Assembly (NCBI GenBank): GCA_963703175.1
Contig: OY969794.1
Span: forward strand, 372,001 to 436,000
DNA from: VRUE01 sp963703175
GTDB taxonomy: Bacteria > Actinomycetota > Thermoleophilia > Solirubrobacterales > 70-9
DNA: 64,000 nucleotides
Reading direction: 5' to 3'
The notes under the pieces: model-generated
Told to the model about the DNA's origin: nothing
What the model saw: the letters and a program-made list of their open reading frames with translations, nothing else
Database searches by the model: none
Shown here: in pieces, positions 33,739 to 43,624 of the stretch
Position numbering within the stretch: the stretch's first letter is position 1
Layout of the letters: every line of letters starts with the position of its first letter
Position numbers and translations under genes: made by a program

Positions 33739-34898
33739 CCACGGCAGCAGAGCCCCGCGAGGCACTTTCCGCGGCGGCAACCGCAGGCAAGCAGGTGCCC
33801 TTCATCCGCCTCGATGCGGCCCATCCCGACCTCTTCGCCGAGCTGCTCGAGGTGGTCGAGCGCATCGGTCGCGACGCTGCCTTTACTCTCGGGCCGGAGC
33901 TGGAGGGCTTCGAGGGGCGCTTCGCGGCCTACTGTGAGGCGACTCACGGCATCGGCGTATCTTCGGGAACGGCGGCGCTCGAACTTGCCCTGCGCGGTCT
34001 CGGCATCGGCCCCGGCGACGAGGTGATCGTCCCCACCTACAGCTTCATCGCCAGCGCCGAGGCGGTCACCGCGGTCGGCGCCACCCCGCGCCTGGTTGAC
34101 GTCGACGCGGAGACGGGGCTGCTCACCGCGGAGACGATCGAGCGGGCGCTGACGCCGCAGACGCGCGCCGTCATCCCGGTTCACCTCTTCGGCCGTCCAG
34201 TTGACATGGACCCGCTGCTCGAGCTCTGTCGGGCCCGTGGGATCGCCGTCATCGAGGATGCCTGCCAGGCACACGGCGCCCGCTACAAGGGCCGCCGGGT
34301 CGGTTCGCTCGGCGACGCCGGCTGCTTCAGCTTCTACCCGACCAAGAACCTCGGTGGCTGGGGCGACGGCGGGGCGATGGTCACCGACGACGAAGAGCTC
34401 GCCCACAAGGTGAAGCTGCTGCGCTCACACGGTGAGGCGGTCCGCCACCACCACGAGCTGGCGACCGGTACGCACCGTCTCGACGCGCTGCAAGCGGCGA
34501 TCCTCGACGTCAAGCTCGGGCACCTCGACCAGTGGAACGAGAATCGCCGCCGCGCCGCGGATGCGCTGCGCGAGGGATTGGCGAACAGCGAGCTCTCGCT
34601 GCCCGCCGAAGCCCCCAATTACGAGCAGGTTTACCACCTGTTCGTCATCCGTAGCCGCGACCGCGAGGCCCTGCGCGACCACCTGGATGCCTGTGGGATC
34701 GCGAGCGCGATCCACTACCCGACGCCGATTCACCTGCAGCCGGCCTACGCCGACCTCGGCATGGGCCCCGGCTCTCTGCCCGCGGCTGAGCAACTCGCCA
34801 CGGAATGCTGCTCGCTGCCGATCTTCCCGGCCATCGAGGATTGGCAGATCGCCGAGACGGTGGCTGCGGTAGATGGCTTTGAAGCTGGCAAGCGCTAA
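33735..34898 (+). CDS. DegT/DnrJ/EryC1/StrS-family sugar aminotransferase
   Basis: 387 residues. GTG 33735 overlaps the regulator stop and follows AGAGGAG. Motifs: VSSGTAALELALRGLGIGPGDEVIVPTYSFIAS, VHLFGRPVDMDPL, VIEDACQAHGA and FSFYPTKNLGGWGDGG with the PLP lysine at about K204. This is closer to the WlbC/WbpE/FdtB-like 3-aminotransferase branch than the first DegT protein (28248), which fits the acetyltransferase two genes upstream. The required upstream C3 dehydrogenase is not seen nearby, so the pathway would need an enzyme from elsewhere or one of the SDR proteins. Confidence 0.9.
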   Translation: MTTAAEPREALSAAATAGKQVPFIRLDAAHPDLFAELLEVVERIGRDAAFTLGPELEGFEGRFAAYCEATHGIGVSSGTAALELALRGLGIGPGDEVIVPTYSFIASAEAVTAVGATPRLVDVDAETGLLTAETIERALTPQTRAVIPVHLFGRPVDMDPLLELCRARGIAVIEDACQAHGARYKGRRVGSLGDAGCFSFYPTKNLGGWGDGGAMVTDDEELAHKVKLLRSHGEAVRHHHELATGTHRLDALQAAILDVKLGHLDQWNENRRRAADALREGLANSELSLPAEAPNYEQVYHLFVIRSRDREALRDHLDACGIASAIHYPTPIHLQPAYADLGMGPGSLPAAEQLATECCSLPIFPAIEDWQIAETVAAVDGFEAGKR

Positions 34899-36120
34899 CG
34901 ACTCCCCGCCAGCGGCGGTGCGCGGAGGGGGCCGGAGCCTGCGGGTTTGCATGGTCCACTACTCGGACTTCGTCGTCGACTCGCGCATCCAGCGCCAGGC
35001 GCGCGCCCTCGCCGAGCGCGGCGACCGAGTCGACTGCGTCTGCCTCAATGACGACGCCGAGCTGTCGGTCGGCGCGGGACGGATCGGCCTGCACCGCGCG
35101 GCGGCGACCAAGCCGCGCGGCGGCGCCCGCGCTTACATCGAGGGCAACGCGCGCTTCCTCGCCGGCGCGGCGCGCCGGGTAAGCGCCCTCGACCGCAGCC
35201 GGCGCTTCGACCTGATCGAGATCCACAACATGCCCGACGCGCTGGTCTTCGCCGCCCTGCGGCCGAAGCTGCGCGGGGTGCCGATCGTGCTCAACTTCCA
35301 CGACACCTTCCCCGAGCTGTTCGCGACCCTCTTCGACCGCCCGCCCCAGCACCCGCTGGTGCGTCTGATCCGGGCCGAGGAGCGCCTCAGTGCCGCGCTC
35401 GCCGACGGGCACGTCTTCGTCACCGGCGAGGCGCGCGACCTGCTGCGCTCGCGCGGCATCGCCGCCAAGCGGACGCAGGTGGTGATGAACACGCCCGACG
35501 AGCGCGTCTTCGGCGAGCGCCGCCCGCCCATCGCCCCGCCGGACAGCGGCGAGCTGCGCGTCGTCTACCACGGCGGCCTCGCCGGACGCTTCGGGGTGGA
35601 GACGCTGGTGCGCGCGGTCGCGCTGCTGCGCGAGCGCGGCGCGCCGGTGTCGCTCGACGTCTATGGCTCCGACACCGAGGCTGCGCGGGCACTCGCCGCA
35701 AAGGCAGCCGCGATCGCCCCCGAGGGCGTGCGGATCGCTCCCCGGCCGACTCCGGTCGAGGAGATCCCCGCCCGGCTCGGCGAAGCCCACCTCGGCGTCG
35801 TGCCGACCCTGCGCGATCACTTCACCGACCTGCTGCTGCCGGTCAAGCTGCTCGAGTACGTGCACATGGGTCTGCCCGCCGTCGCCTCGCGGCTGCCCAC
35901 GATCGAGCGCTACTTTGGCGACGACGTGCTCCTCGCCGAGCCCGGCGACCCAGCCGGCATCGCCACCGCGATCGAAGCGGTCCGCGCCGACCCGGTGGCA
36001 GCGCGCGAACGCGCCGAGCGCGCCGCGCAAAGGCTGGCCAAAATCGAGTGGCGCCGGCAGCGCGACGGCTACCTGGCGATGGTCGACGACCTGGTGGCGC
36101 GATCGAGGGCGACGGCCTGA
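34873..36120 (+). CDS. GT4-family glycosyltransferase
   Basis: 415 residues; ATG 34873 overlaps the aminotransferase by 26 bases. RVCMVHYSDFVVDSRIQRQARALAERG is the GT-B start, FDLIEIHNMPDALVFAAL and VLNFHDTFPELFA the acceptor domain, RVVYHGGLAGRFGVETLVRAV the inter-domain region, and LGVVPTLRDHFTDLLLPVKLLEYVHMGLPAVAS the donor site. NMPD/FHDTFPE-type proteins resemble WbuB-like transferases adding amino sugars, consistent with the adjacent aminotransferase and acetyltransferase (inference). Stop and next start overlap (TGATG). Confidence 0.85.
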   Translation: MALKLASANDSPPAAVRGGGRSLRVCMVHYSDFVVDSRIQRQARALAERGDRVDCVCLNDDAELSVGAGRIGLHRAAATKPRGGARAYIEGNARFLAGAARRVSALDRSRRFDLIEIHNMPDALVFAALRPKLRGVPIVLNFHDTFPELFATLFDRPPQHPLVRLIRAEERLSAALADGHVFVTGEARDLLRSRGIAAKRTQVVMNTPDERVFGERRPPIAPPDSGELRVVYHGGLAGRFGVETLVRAVALLRERGAPVSLDVYGSDTEAARALAAKAAAIAPEGVRIAPRPTPVEEIPARLGEAHLGVVPTLRDHFTDLLLPVKLLEYVHMGLPAVASRLPTIERYFGDDVLLAEPGDPAGIATAIEAVRADPVAARERAERAAQRLAKIEWRRQRDGYLAMVDDLVARSRATA

Positions 36121-37016
36121 TGCCCGGCCTGCTCCTGATCACGCCGGCCCACAACGAGGTCGCGCACCTGGAGCGCACGATCGAAGCCGTTGCCGCGCAG
36201 ACCCACCGCCCCGACCGCTGGCTGATCATCGACGACGGCTCCACCGATGAAACGACGCGGATCGTGCAGCGCTTCGCTCGCAACCTGCCCTTCATCGAGG
36301 CCCTGCAGGCACCCCCGCACAGCGAGGAGGACGGCGCGGACCGGCTCACCCTGGCGGCGGAGGCGCGGGCCTTCAACCTGGCACTGGCCTCAGCCGACCT
36401 CGGCGACTTCACCCACGTCGGCAAGCTCGACGCCGACATCGAGCTCCCCTCCGATTACTTTTCCCGGCTACTGGAGCACTTCGAGGCGAAGCCGCAGCTG
36501 GGGATCGCCGGCGGCGTCCTGCTCGAGCAGGGTCGCGGCGGCAGCTGGCAGAAGACCAGCATCCCCGACTACCACGTGCGCGGCGCACTGAAGCTCTACA
36601 GCCGCGAGTGCTTCGCGGCGATCGGCGGGATCGAGGAGCGCCTCGGCTGGGACACGATCGACGAGACCTACGCCCGCATGCGCGGCTACGAGACCCACTC
36701 CTTCGCCGACATCCACGCCAAGCACCATCGCCCGGTCGGCACCGCCAACGGCACCCTGCGGGGTCGCGCCCGGCATGGGCAGTGCGCGTACATCCTCCGT
36801 TACGGCTTCCCCTGGGTGCTGGCGCGCTCCTTCAAGGTGGCGTTGCAGAGACCGATCGGCGTCTCCGGCGCAGCCTTCCTCTATGGCTATCTGCGAGCCG
36901 TTCTTCGCTCTGAACCTAAGGTTGAGGATGAGGGTTTCAAACGCTTCGTTCGGCGCGAGCTGCGCGGGCGCCTCTTGCCAACTTTGTCCGATTTTCACCC
37001 CTTCGGTGCGAACTGA
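36120..37016 (+). CDS. GT2-family glycosyltransferase
   Basis: 298 residues. MPGLLLITPAHNEVAHLERTIEAVAAQTHRPDRWLIIDDGSTDET is the classical GT-A start, and HVGKLDADIELPSDYF carries the DxD metal site. YHVRGALKLYSRECFAAIGG and DTIDETYARMRGYETHSF are typical for the WcaA-like branch; the C-terminus (GKCAYILRYG-like block) is membrane-proximal and basic. ATG 36120 overlaps the previous TGA by one base. Last gene of the 32.4-37.0 kb operon; the 80 bp after it contains the leader of the giant secreted protein. Confidence 0.83.
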   Translation: MPGLLLITPAHNEVAHLERTIEAVAAQTHRPDRWLIIDDGSTDETTRIVQRFARNLPFIEALQAPPHSEEDGADRLTLAAEARAFNLALASADLGDFTHVGKLDADIELPSDYFSRLLEHFEAKPQLGIAGGVLLEQGRGGSWQKTSIPDYHVRGALKLYSRECFAAIGGIEERLGWDTIDETYARMRGYETHSFADIHAKHHRPVGTANGTLRGRARHGQCAYILRYGFPWVLARSFKVALQRPIGVSGAAFLYGYLRAVLRSEPKVEDEGFKRFVRRELRGRLLPTLSDFHPFGAN

Positions 37017-37037
37017 TTCCGGTATTACGGACGTTGA

Positions 37038-37083
37038 TTGGTTGCGGGCCAGTCGACGCGCGCGTGCACGAACCGCCAACCAA
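37038..37083 (+). promoter_or_regulatory. Leader hairpin before the giant secreted protein
   Basis: Arms TTGGTTGCGG (37038-37047) and CCGCCAACCAA (37073-37083) pair over 10 bp with one bulge, around a 25-base loop. It ends 5 bases before the Shine-Dalgarno GAGGGAG (37088-37094). It could be the terminator of the upstream operon, or a translational control or mRNA-stability structure. Confidence 0.4.
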
Positions 37084-37096
37084 CCCTGAGGGAGAC

Positions 37097-40000
37097 ATGA
37101 CGAAGAGAGAGACCAGCGCCCTACTCACCGCGGCCTTGACGATGGCCGTGGCTTTCGTGCTGGTCCTGGTCCCCCACGCGGCGCAGGCGGCCGAAGTGAG
37201 CTGCCCCAGCGACATCCCCGTCGTGCAGGAGAACAACTGCTCGGGCCCCGGCTCAGAGGGATGGCGCCTGGTCGAATACAGCCCCGACGTCGCCGGCTTC
37301 GCGACCAAAACCAGCGTCAACTTGGGCGAAAGCGTGACCCTGAAACTCGGCCGCGTCAACACGTCCGCCGCCTCGACGGTCCGCGTCGACGTCTACCGGA
37401 TGGGCTACTACGGCAACATGGGCGGCCGCCTGATCACCGCCGCTTCCAGCGCGAGCGTCGCGGTCAACAACCTCTTCTCCAACTGCGCCGCGACCAACGC
37501 GACCACCGGCCTGAAGAGCTGCGCCGGCTGGGCGAACAGCTACACGATCGCGGGTTCCGCGCTGCCCGCGTCGGGTGTCTACACGGTCAAGCTGACCACC
37601 CCCTCGGGCCTCGAAAACACGATCACTTTCACCGTCCGCGACGACGCCCACAACCCGAAAGCGCAGATTCTCTTCGTCGTCCCGACCGCGACCTATGAGG
37701 CCTACAACGACTGGGGCGGCAAGTCGCTCTACTTCGACAGCGGCGGCGGCGAGGAGACCATTGGCGGCACTCCGCGCGCGGTCAAGGTCTCCTTCGACCG
37801 ACCCTTGAACGACCCGCGCCAGGGCAACCGCTTCATCGGCCCCGACTTCTACATGGTGCAGTGGCTCGAGAAGCAGGGCTACGACGTCTCCTATACCGAC
37901 GACGTCTCGATCCACCAGAACCCGGCACAGCTGCTCGGGCACAAAGCAGACATGATCTCCGGCCACAGCGAGTACTGGTCGCTGGAGCAGATGAAAGGCT
38001 TCCTGGCCGCCCGCGACGCCGGCGTCAACATCGCCTCCTTCAGCGGAAACACCGCGTACTGGAAGGTGCGCTACGAGGACGGTGGCCGTACCCTCGTCTG
38101 TTACAAGACCGTCGAGGGCTCGGGCACCAACGGCAGCGGCGAAGACGGCGCCAACGACTGGGGCCCGGACGGTAAAAAAGGCACCGCCGACGACGCGCTC
38201 GGGCTCGACCAGATCGCCGGCACCGCCGACGATCACCCGGAGAACTCGACCACGACCTTCCGCGACAACGGCGCTCCGCCCGGCGACCCCAACGCCCCCG
38301 AAGGCGGCCGGGTCGGCCCCGATATGCCGGAGAACCAGCTGCTCGGCAACATGTACTATGGCGCCGAGCTGCAGGCAGGCGCCTTCCCGCTGCAGGTCCC
38401 GGCGGCGAACGCGCAGGGCCACTACGCTGGCGATCGCATCTGGCGCAACACCGGCATCTCGACCGGGGCGACGACGACGATCGGCAACAACCTGCTGGGC
38501 TGGGAGTGGGACGCGATCCCAACCCAAGCCCAGTACCTGAGCCGCGAGCCGGCCGGAGTCAAGCCGCTGACCAACTCTCCCGCGACGCTCGGCCAGAACG
38601 TCGATTGGCTGCAGGACGAGGGGCGGATCTACGCCAAAACCCCGCCACCTGGGCAGTGCGCCTGCGGCCAGGCGGTCAAGTACACCGCGCCGAGCGGGGC
38701 GCTGGTGTTCGCCGCCGGCACCAACGACTGGGCCAACGGGCTGGCGCCGAACCCCGACAGCCGCATCATCCAGGCCACCTACAACATCCTCTCCGACATG
38801 GGCACGCAGCCGAGCACGCCGGTCGACGTGACGCTCGACCCGCCCTCCGGCCCACAGCCCCCCATCGCCTCCTTCTCGGTCTCGCCCAACCCCGCGCAGG
38901 CGAACAAAACCGTCACCTTCGACGGCAGCACCTCGACGGACCTCGACGGCCCGATCGCCAAATACGAATGGGACCTCGACGGCGACGGCCTCTACGAGGT
39001 CGATAGCGGCGCCAACCCGGTCACGACCAAAAGCTACGCGACGACCGGCGTATACACCGTGCGCCTGCGCGTCACCGACGGACAGGGGGTCCGCACCACG
39101 ACCAACCGCGCGCTCTCGATCGACAACAGCGGCAGCGGCAGCTACCCGTCGCGCGTGCTCGGCACGACCGGCCTGCTGAGCTACTGGCGCCTCGGCGACT
39201 CGACCGGCACGACCCTGATCGACTCCTTCGGCAGCAGCAACGCGACCACGGTCGGCGGCCCTGCTCTCGGCACCGCCGGCGCAATCGGTGGTGACAGCGA
39301 CACCGCGGTCTCCTTCGACGGCATCAACGACGCGGCCAGCGCCAACCTGTCCCTCTCGGGCACCAACAAAGTCACGGTCGAGTTCTGGATGAAATGGAAC
39401 GGCTACCTCAACGACGACGACCTGGCGATGGAGTACACGCCCAACTTCAACTCCGTCGCGGGGGGCTTCCTGATCGACCCCAACGCCCCCCAGGAAGGCG
39501 GCAAATTCGGCGTCGGGATCGGCAGCGGCTCCGCCCGCAACAACGTCTTCTTCACCCGTCCCAGCGCCGGCCAGTGGCACCACTACGCCTTCGTCTTCGA
39601 CACCTCGGCCGCAGCGGCCGAAGAGATCAAGCCCTACGTCGACGGTCAGCCAGTGGCCTTCACCAAGACCGCGTCGGGCACTGGCGCGGGCAACTTCGCC
39701 AACTCCTCGCTGAACTTCATGTCGCGCGGCACCAACTCCCTCTTCGGTGCCGGGGCGCTCGACGAGCTCGCGATCTACACCCGGGCGCTCGACCCGGCGA
39801 CGGTCGCGGCGCACTACGCCGGCAACCCCCAGACGCCGACCGCCTCCTTCGAAAGCTCCCCCAACCCCGCCAGCGTCGGTCAGACGGTGAGCTTCAACGG
39901 CTCCGGCTCGACCTCGCCGAACGGCGCGATCGCCAAATACGAATGGGACCTCGACGGCAACGGGACGTACGAGACCAACACCGGCAGCACCCCGACGGCC

Positions 40001-43000
40001 TCGACCTCCTACTCGGCGGCGGGCTCGATCAACGCGGGGCTGCGAGTGACTGACGCGGCCGGCAAAACCGCGACGACCACGGTCACCGTCAACGTCGAGG
40101 CGTCCGGCTCGGGCTCCTATTCGAGCCGCGTCCTTTCCACCGCCGGCCTGATCGACTACTGGCGGATGGGCGACACCGCCGGCCCGGCCATCGCCGACAG
40201 CAAAGGCGGTGCACCGGCCACGGTCGCCGGCACGCCGACCTTCGGCACCACCGGCGCCGTCGCCGGCGACCCCGACACCGCCGTCAACTTCAACGGCACC
40301 AACGGCGGCGCCAGCGCCAACCTCAACCTCTCCGGGACGAGCAAGCTGACGCTCGAGTTCTGGATGAACTGGAACGCCTTCGCCAACGACGACAACCTCG
40401 CCTTCGAGTTCACGCCCAACTTCAACTCCGCTCCGGGTGGCTTTCTGGTCGACCCGAATGCGCCTGAGGAAGGCGGCAAATTCGCAGTCGGGATCGGTAG
40501 CGGCGAAGCGCGAAACACCGCCTACTTCACCCGCCCGAGCGCCGGCCAGTGGCACCACTACGCCCTCGTCTTCGACACCACCGCGGCGGCGGAAAGTCAG
40601 ATCACGCCCTACGTCGACGGCAAACCGGTGCCTTACACGAAGACGCGCAGCGGAACCGGCGCGGGCCCGTTCGCCAACTCGACCCTCTACTTCATGTCGC
40701 GCGCGGTCAGCGCCCTCTTCGGCGCCGGCGCTCTCGACGAGGTCGCGCTCTACAATCGGGCGCTGCCGGCAGCGACGATCGCGCAGCACTTCGGGGGCAA
40801 CAGCCAGTCCCCGACGGCTTCTTTCCAGGCGACGCCGAACCCCGCCCAGAGCGGTCAGCAGGTGAGCTTCGACGCCTCGGCCTCGAGCGATCCCGACGGC
40901 ACGATCGCCAAATACGAGTGGGACCTCGACGGCAACGGGACGTTCGAGACCGACACCGGCACGACGCCGACGGCGAGCACGACCTACTCCACCGGAGGCT
41001 CCCGCGAAGTCAAGCTGAGGGTCACCGACAACGCCGGCAACACCGGCCAGACCAGCCGCACGGTGACGGTCGAGCAGGCCGGCTCGGGCGGCTACTCGAA
41101 CCGCGTCCTCGCCACCGCCGGCCTGATCGACTACTGGCGCATGGGCGACACGGCCGGGACGACGCTCGCCGACAGCAGGGGCAGCGCGCCAGCGACGGTA
41201 GCGGGCAACCCGGCCTTCGGCCTCTCCGGCGGGGTCGCCGGCGACCCCGACACCGCCGTCAACTTCAACGGCACCAACGGCGGCGCCAGCGCCAACCTCG
41301 ACCTCTCCGGGACGAGCAAGCTGACGCTCGAGTTCTGGATGAACTGGAACGCCTTCGCCGACGACGACGACCTCGCCTTCGAGTTCACGCCGAACTTCAA
41401 CTCGGCGCCCGGTGGCTTCCTGGTCGACCCCAACGCGCCTGAGGAAGGCGGCAAATTCGGCGTCGGCATCGGCAGCGGCGAAGCCCGCAACACCGCCTAC
41501 TTCACCCGCCCGAGTGCCGGTCAGTGGCATCACTACGCGCTCGTCTTCGACACCACGGCGCCGGCGGGGAGCCAGGTCATCCCCTATGTAGATGGCCAGC
41601 CGGTTCCCTATGTGAAGACGCGCGAAGGAACCGGAGCGGGCAATTTCGCCAACTCCACCCTCTACTTCATGTCGCGTGCGGCCAGCGGCCTCTTCGGCGG
41701 CGGCGGCCTCGACGAGGTCGCGCTCTACAACCGGGCCCTCTCGGCGGCGACGATCGAAGAACACCTCGACGGCGCACATGGCGGCTCACCACCTGAAGCC
41801 TCACTCTCGGCCACGCCAAACCCTGTCCAAACCGGTCAGCAGGTGACCTTCGACGGCTCCGCGTCCAGCGACGCCGAGGGCCTAATCACCAAATACGAAT
41901 GGGACCTCGACGGCAACGGGAGCTTCGAGACCAACACCGGAACCAGCCCGACCGTCACCCAGAGCTACGCGACCGCACGCACGCTCGACGTCCGCCTGCG
42001 CGTCAGCGACGAAGCCGGCAACAGGACGACCGCGCTGCGCACGGTGACCGTGACCAATCGCGGCCCGACCTCCTCCTTCACCGCCACCCCGAGCACCGTG
42101 GTCAAAAACCAGACGGTGAGCTTCGACGGCTCCGCCTCTGCGGACCCCGACGGAACGATCGCGAAATACGAATGGGACCTCGACGGCAACGGGAGCTTCG
42201 AGACCAACACCGGCGCGACCGCGACGACGAGCAGGTCCTACGCGACCGCGGGCAACGTCGAAGTGAAGCTGCGGGTGACCGACAACGAAGGCGTCACCTC
42301 GTCGACCTCGACCAAAACCGTCACCGTCAACACGCTGGCGCCCACCGCGTCCTTCACCGCGACGCCGAACCCGGTCAACACCGGCCAGGCGGTCAGCTTC
42401 AACGCCGCGGGCTCGAGCGACACCGACGGCAAAATCACCAAATACGAATGGGACCTCGATGGCAACGGGAGCTTCGAGACGAACACCGGCACGACGGCGA
42501 CTACGAGCAAAACCTACGCGACCGCCGCGACTGTCACCGTGGGGCTACGGGTCACCGACGACGACGGCCTGACCAACACGACCACCCGCACGCTGACGGT
42601 CAACAACCGGCTCCCCACCGCTTCCTTCACGGTCAGCCCAAGCCCGGCGAACACCACTCAGACGGTGACCTTAAACGGCTCCGGCTCAACGGATCCCGAC
42701 GGCACGATCGCCAAATACGAGTGGGACCTCGATGGCAACGGGACCTATGAGACCAGCACGGGCACGACCGCGACGACGACGAAAGCGTTCACCGTCACCG
42801 GCACGCTGACGATCGGCCTGCGGGTCACCGACAACAACTCCGGCACGGCGACGACGACCCGCTCACTGACGGTCAACAGCACCTACCGCGCCGCTGTCCT
42901 CGGCACCTCCGGGATCAGCGACTACTGGCGCCTGGACGAGACCACGGGTACGACGGCCACCGATGCCAACGGCGGTAACAACAACGGCGCCTACAACAGC

Positions 43001-43582
43001 AGCCCGACCTCGGTCGCGCCGCTGATCGGCAACGAGACCAACAGCTTCGCCCGCTCCTTCAATGGCACCAGCCAGTACATCGACATGTCGCCGACCCCAT
43101 TCGGCACCCCGTCGAGCTTCAGCGCGGAGGCATGGGTCCGCACGGCCGCGACCAAAACCTCGGGCGGCTACCACTTCCTGATCAGCAACTCCGACTCCGA
43201 CTTGAACAACGGCTTCTCACTCGTGATCGACTCGAGCAACCGCCCAACCTTCGTGGTCGCCAGGGAAAACATCATCGGCATCGTGACCCGTGGCACGGCG
43301 ACCAGCTCGGTCGCGGTCGAACCCAATACGACGCACCACATCGTCGGTACCTACGACGGCAGCCGCGTGCGGGTCTACGTCGACGGAGTGGAACGAGCCA
43401 ATGTCAGCTTCGGCAGCGGCCCCTCTTGGGGCAGCAGTCGTGACCTGCGCATCGGCCGGCCGATCTCCTCGACCAGCCTCGCCCAGCGCTACCTGCAGGG
43501 CACGATCGACGAGCCGGCAATCTACACCTCGGCGCTTTCGGCGGCGACCGCCCTAGCGCATTACAACGCCGGCAAACCGTAG
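37097..43582 (+). CDS. Giant secreted multidomain protein: dimethylformamidase-beta-like head, 7 PKD and 4 LamG domains
   Basis: 2161 residues. ATG 37097 after GAGGGAG; the signal peptide ends ...HAAQA-AEV. Residues about 40-575 resemble the N,N-dimethylformamidase beta-subunit C-terminal domain (VPTATYEAYNDWGGKSLYF, RFIGPDFYMVQWLEKQGYDVSYTDD, SGHSEYWSLEQM). Then PKD1, LamG1, PKD2, LamG2, PKD3, LamG3, PKD4-7 and a terminal LamG4. PKD units share YEWDLDGNG and LRVTD; LamG units share YWRMGDT, LEFWMNWN and WHHYALVFDT. No membrane anchor or sorting motif is visible, so release or non-covalent wall binding is likely. Amidase activity is not proven. Likely role: large adhesin or enzyme working on the polymer (inference). 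Internal repeats are nearly identical at DNA level. Confidence 0.85.
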   Translation: MTKRETSALLTAALTMAVAFVLVLVPHAAQAAEVSCPSDIPVVQENNCSGPGSEGWRLVEYSPDVAGFATKTSVNLGESVTLKLGRVNTSAASTVRVDVYRMGYYGNMGGRLITAASSASVAVNNLFSNCAATNATTGLKSCAGWANSYTIAGSALPASGVYTVKLTTPSGLENTITFTVRDDAHNPKAQILFVVPTATYEAYNDWGGKSLYFDSGGGEETIGGTPRAVKVSFDRPLNDPRQGNRFIGPDFYMVQWLEKQGYDVSYTDDVSIHQNPAQLLGHKADMISGHSEYWSLEQMKGFLAARDAGVNIASFSGNTAYWKVRYEDGGRTLVCYKTVEGSGTNGSGEDGANDWGPDGKKGTADDALGLDQIAGTADDHPENSTTTFRDNGAPPGDPNAPEGGRVGPDMPENQLLGNMYYGAELQAGAFPLQVPAANAQGHYAGDRIWRNTGISTGATTTIGNNLLGWEWDAIPTQAQYLSREPAGVKPLTNSPATLGQNVDWLQDEGRIYAKTPPPGQCACGQAVKYTAPSGALVFAAGTNDWANGLAPNPDSRIIQATYNILSDMGTQPSTPVDVTLDPPSGPQPPIASFSVSPNPAQANKTVTFDGSTSTDLDGPIAKYEWDLDGDGLYEVDSGANPVTTKSYATTGVYTVRLRVTDGQGVRTTTNRALSIDNSGSGSYPSRVLGTTGLLSYWRLGDSTGTTLIDSFGSSNATTVGGPALGTAGAIGGDSDTAVSFDGINDAASANLSLSGTNKVTVEFWMKWNGYLNDDDLAMEYTPNFNSVAGGFLIDPNAPQEGGKFGVGIGSGSARNNVFFTRPSAGQWHHYAFVFDTSAAAAEEIKPYVDGQPVAFTKTASGTGAGNFANSSLNFMSRGTNSLFGAGALDELAIYTRALDPATVAAHYAGNPQTPTASFESSPNPASVGQTVSFNGSGSTSPNGAIAKYEWDLDGNGTYETNTGSTPTASTSYSAAGSINAGLRVTDAAGKTATTTVTVNVEASGSGSYSSRVLSTAGLIDYWRMGDTAGPAIADSKGGAPATVAGTPTFGTTGAVAGDPDTAVNFNGTNGGASANLNLSGTSKLTLEFWMNWNAFANDDNLAFEFTPNFNSAPGGFLVDPNAPEEGGKFAVGIGSGEARNTAYFTRPSAGQWHHYALVFDTTAAAESQITPYVDGKPVPYTKTRSGTGAGPFANSTLYFMSRAVSALFGAGALDEVALYNRALPAATIAQHFGGNSQSPTASFQATPNPAQSGQQVSFDASASSDPDGTIAKYEWDLDGNGTFETDTGTTPTASTTYSTGGSREVKLRVTDNAGNTGQTSRTVTVEQAGSGGYSNRVLATAGLIDYWRMGDTAGTTLADSRGSAPATVAGNPAFGLSGGVAGDPDTAVNFNGTNGGASANLDLSGTSKLTLEFWMNWNAFADDDDLAFEFTPNFNSAPGGFLVDPNAPEEGGKFGVGIGSGEARNTAYFTRPSAGQWHHYALVFDTTAPAGSQVIPYVDGQPVPYVKTREGTGAGNFANSTLYFMSRAASGLFGGGGLDEVALYNRALSAATIEEHLDGAHGGSPPEASLSATPNPVQTGQQVTFDGSASSDAEGLITKYEWDLDGNGSFETNTGTSPTVTQSYATARTLDVRLRVSDEAGNRTTALRTVTVTNRGPTSSFTATPSTVVKNQTVSFDGSASADPDGTIAKYEWDLDGNGSFETNTGATATTSRSYATAGNVEVKLRVTDNEGVTSSTSTKTVTVNTLAPTASFTATPNPVNTGQAVSFNAAGSSDTDGKITKYEWDLDGNGSFETNTGTTATTSKTYATAATVTVGLRVTDDDGLTNTTTRTLTVNNRLPTASFTVSPSPANTTQTVTLNGSGSTDPDGTIAKYEWDLDGNGTYETSTGTTATTTKAFTVTGTLTIGLRVTDNNSGTATTTRSLTVNSTYRAAVLGTSGISDYWRLDETTGTTATDANGGNNNGAYNSSPTSVAPLIGNETNSFARSFNGTSQYIDMSPTPFGTPSSFSAEAWVRTAATKTSGGYHFLISNSDSDLNNGFSLVIDSSNRPTFVVARENIIGIVTRGTATSSVAVEPNTTHHIVGTYDGSRVRVYVDGVERANVSFGSGPSWGSSRDLRIGRPISSTSLAQRYLQGTIDEPAIYTSALSAATALAHYNAGKP
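40261..41775 (+). repeat. Near-identical tandem LamG-PKD units inside the giant gene (975-bp period)
   Basis: LamG2 (from about 40261) and LamG3 (from about 41236) repeat with a 975-bp offset (325 codons); long stretches are identical including third codon positions. The PKD core encoding KYEWDLDGNG recurs seven times with almost the same codons (near 38957, 39929, 40904, 41888, 42169, 42439, 42711). This is a hot spot for unequal recombination, hence variable protein length. Confidence 0.8.
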
Positions 43583-43624
43583 ACTGAGGGCGGTTTCTAG
43601 GTGATCTATTCCACGATCCCCGGG

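Noticed and set aside
37253..41779. A 1508-codon open frame on the strand opposite the giant PKD/LamG gene
   Set aside because: It is an antisense shadow caused by the repetitive, GC-rich codons of the real gene; its translation is low-complexity (Val/Gly/Arg/Glu), with no start signal or domain.
37097..43582. CRISPR-like appearance of the regularly repeated PKD core
   Set aside because: The repeats are in frame, encode the KYEWDLDGNG motif and have domain-length spacing, so they are protein repeats.
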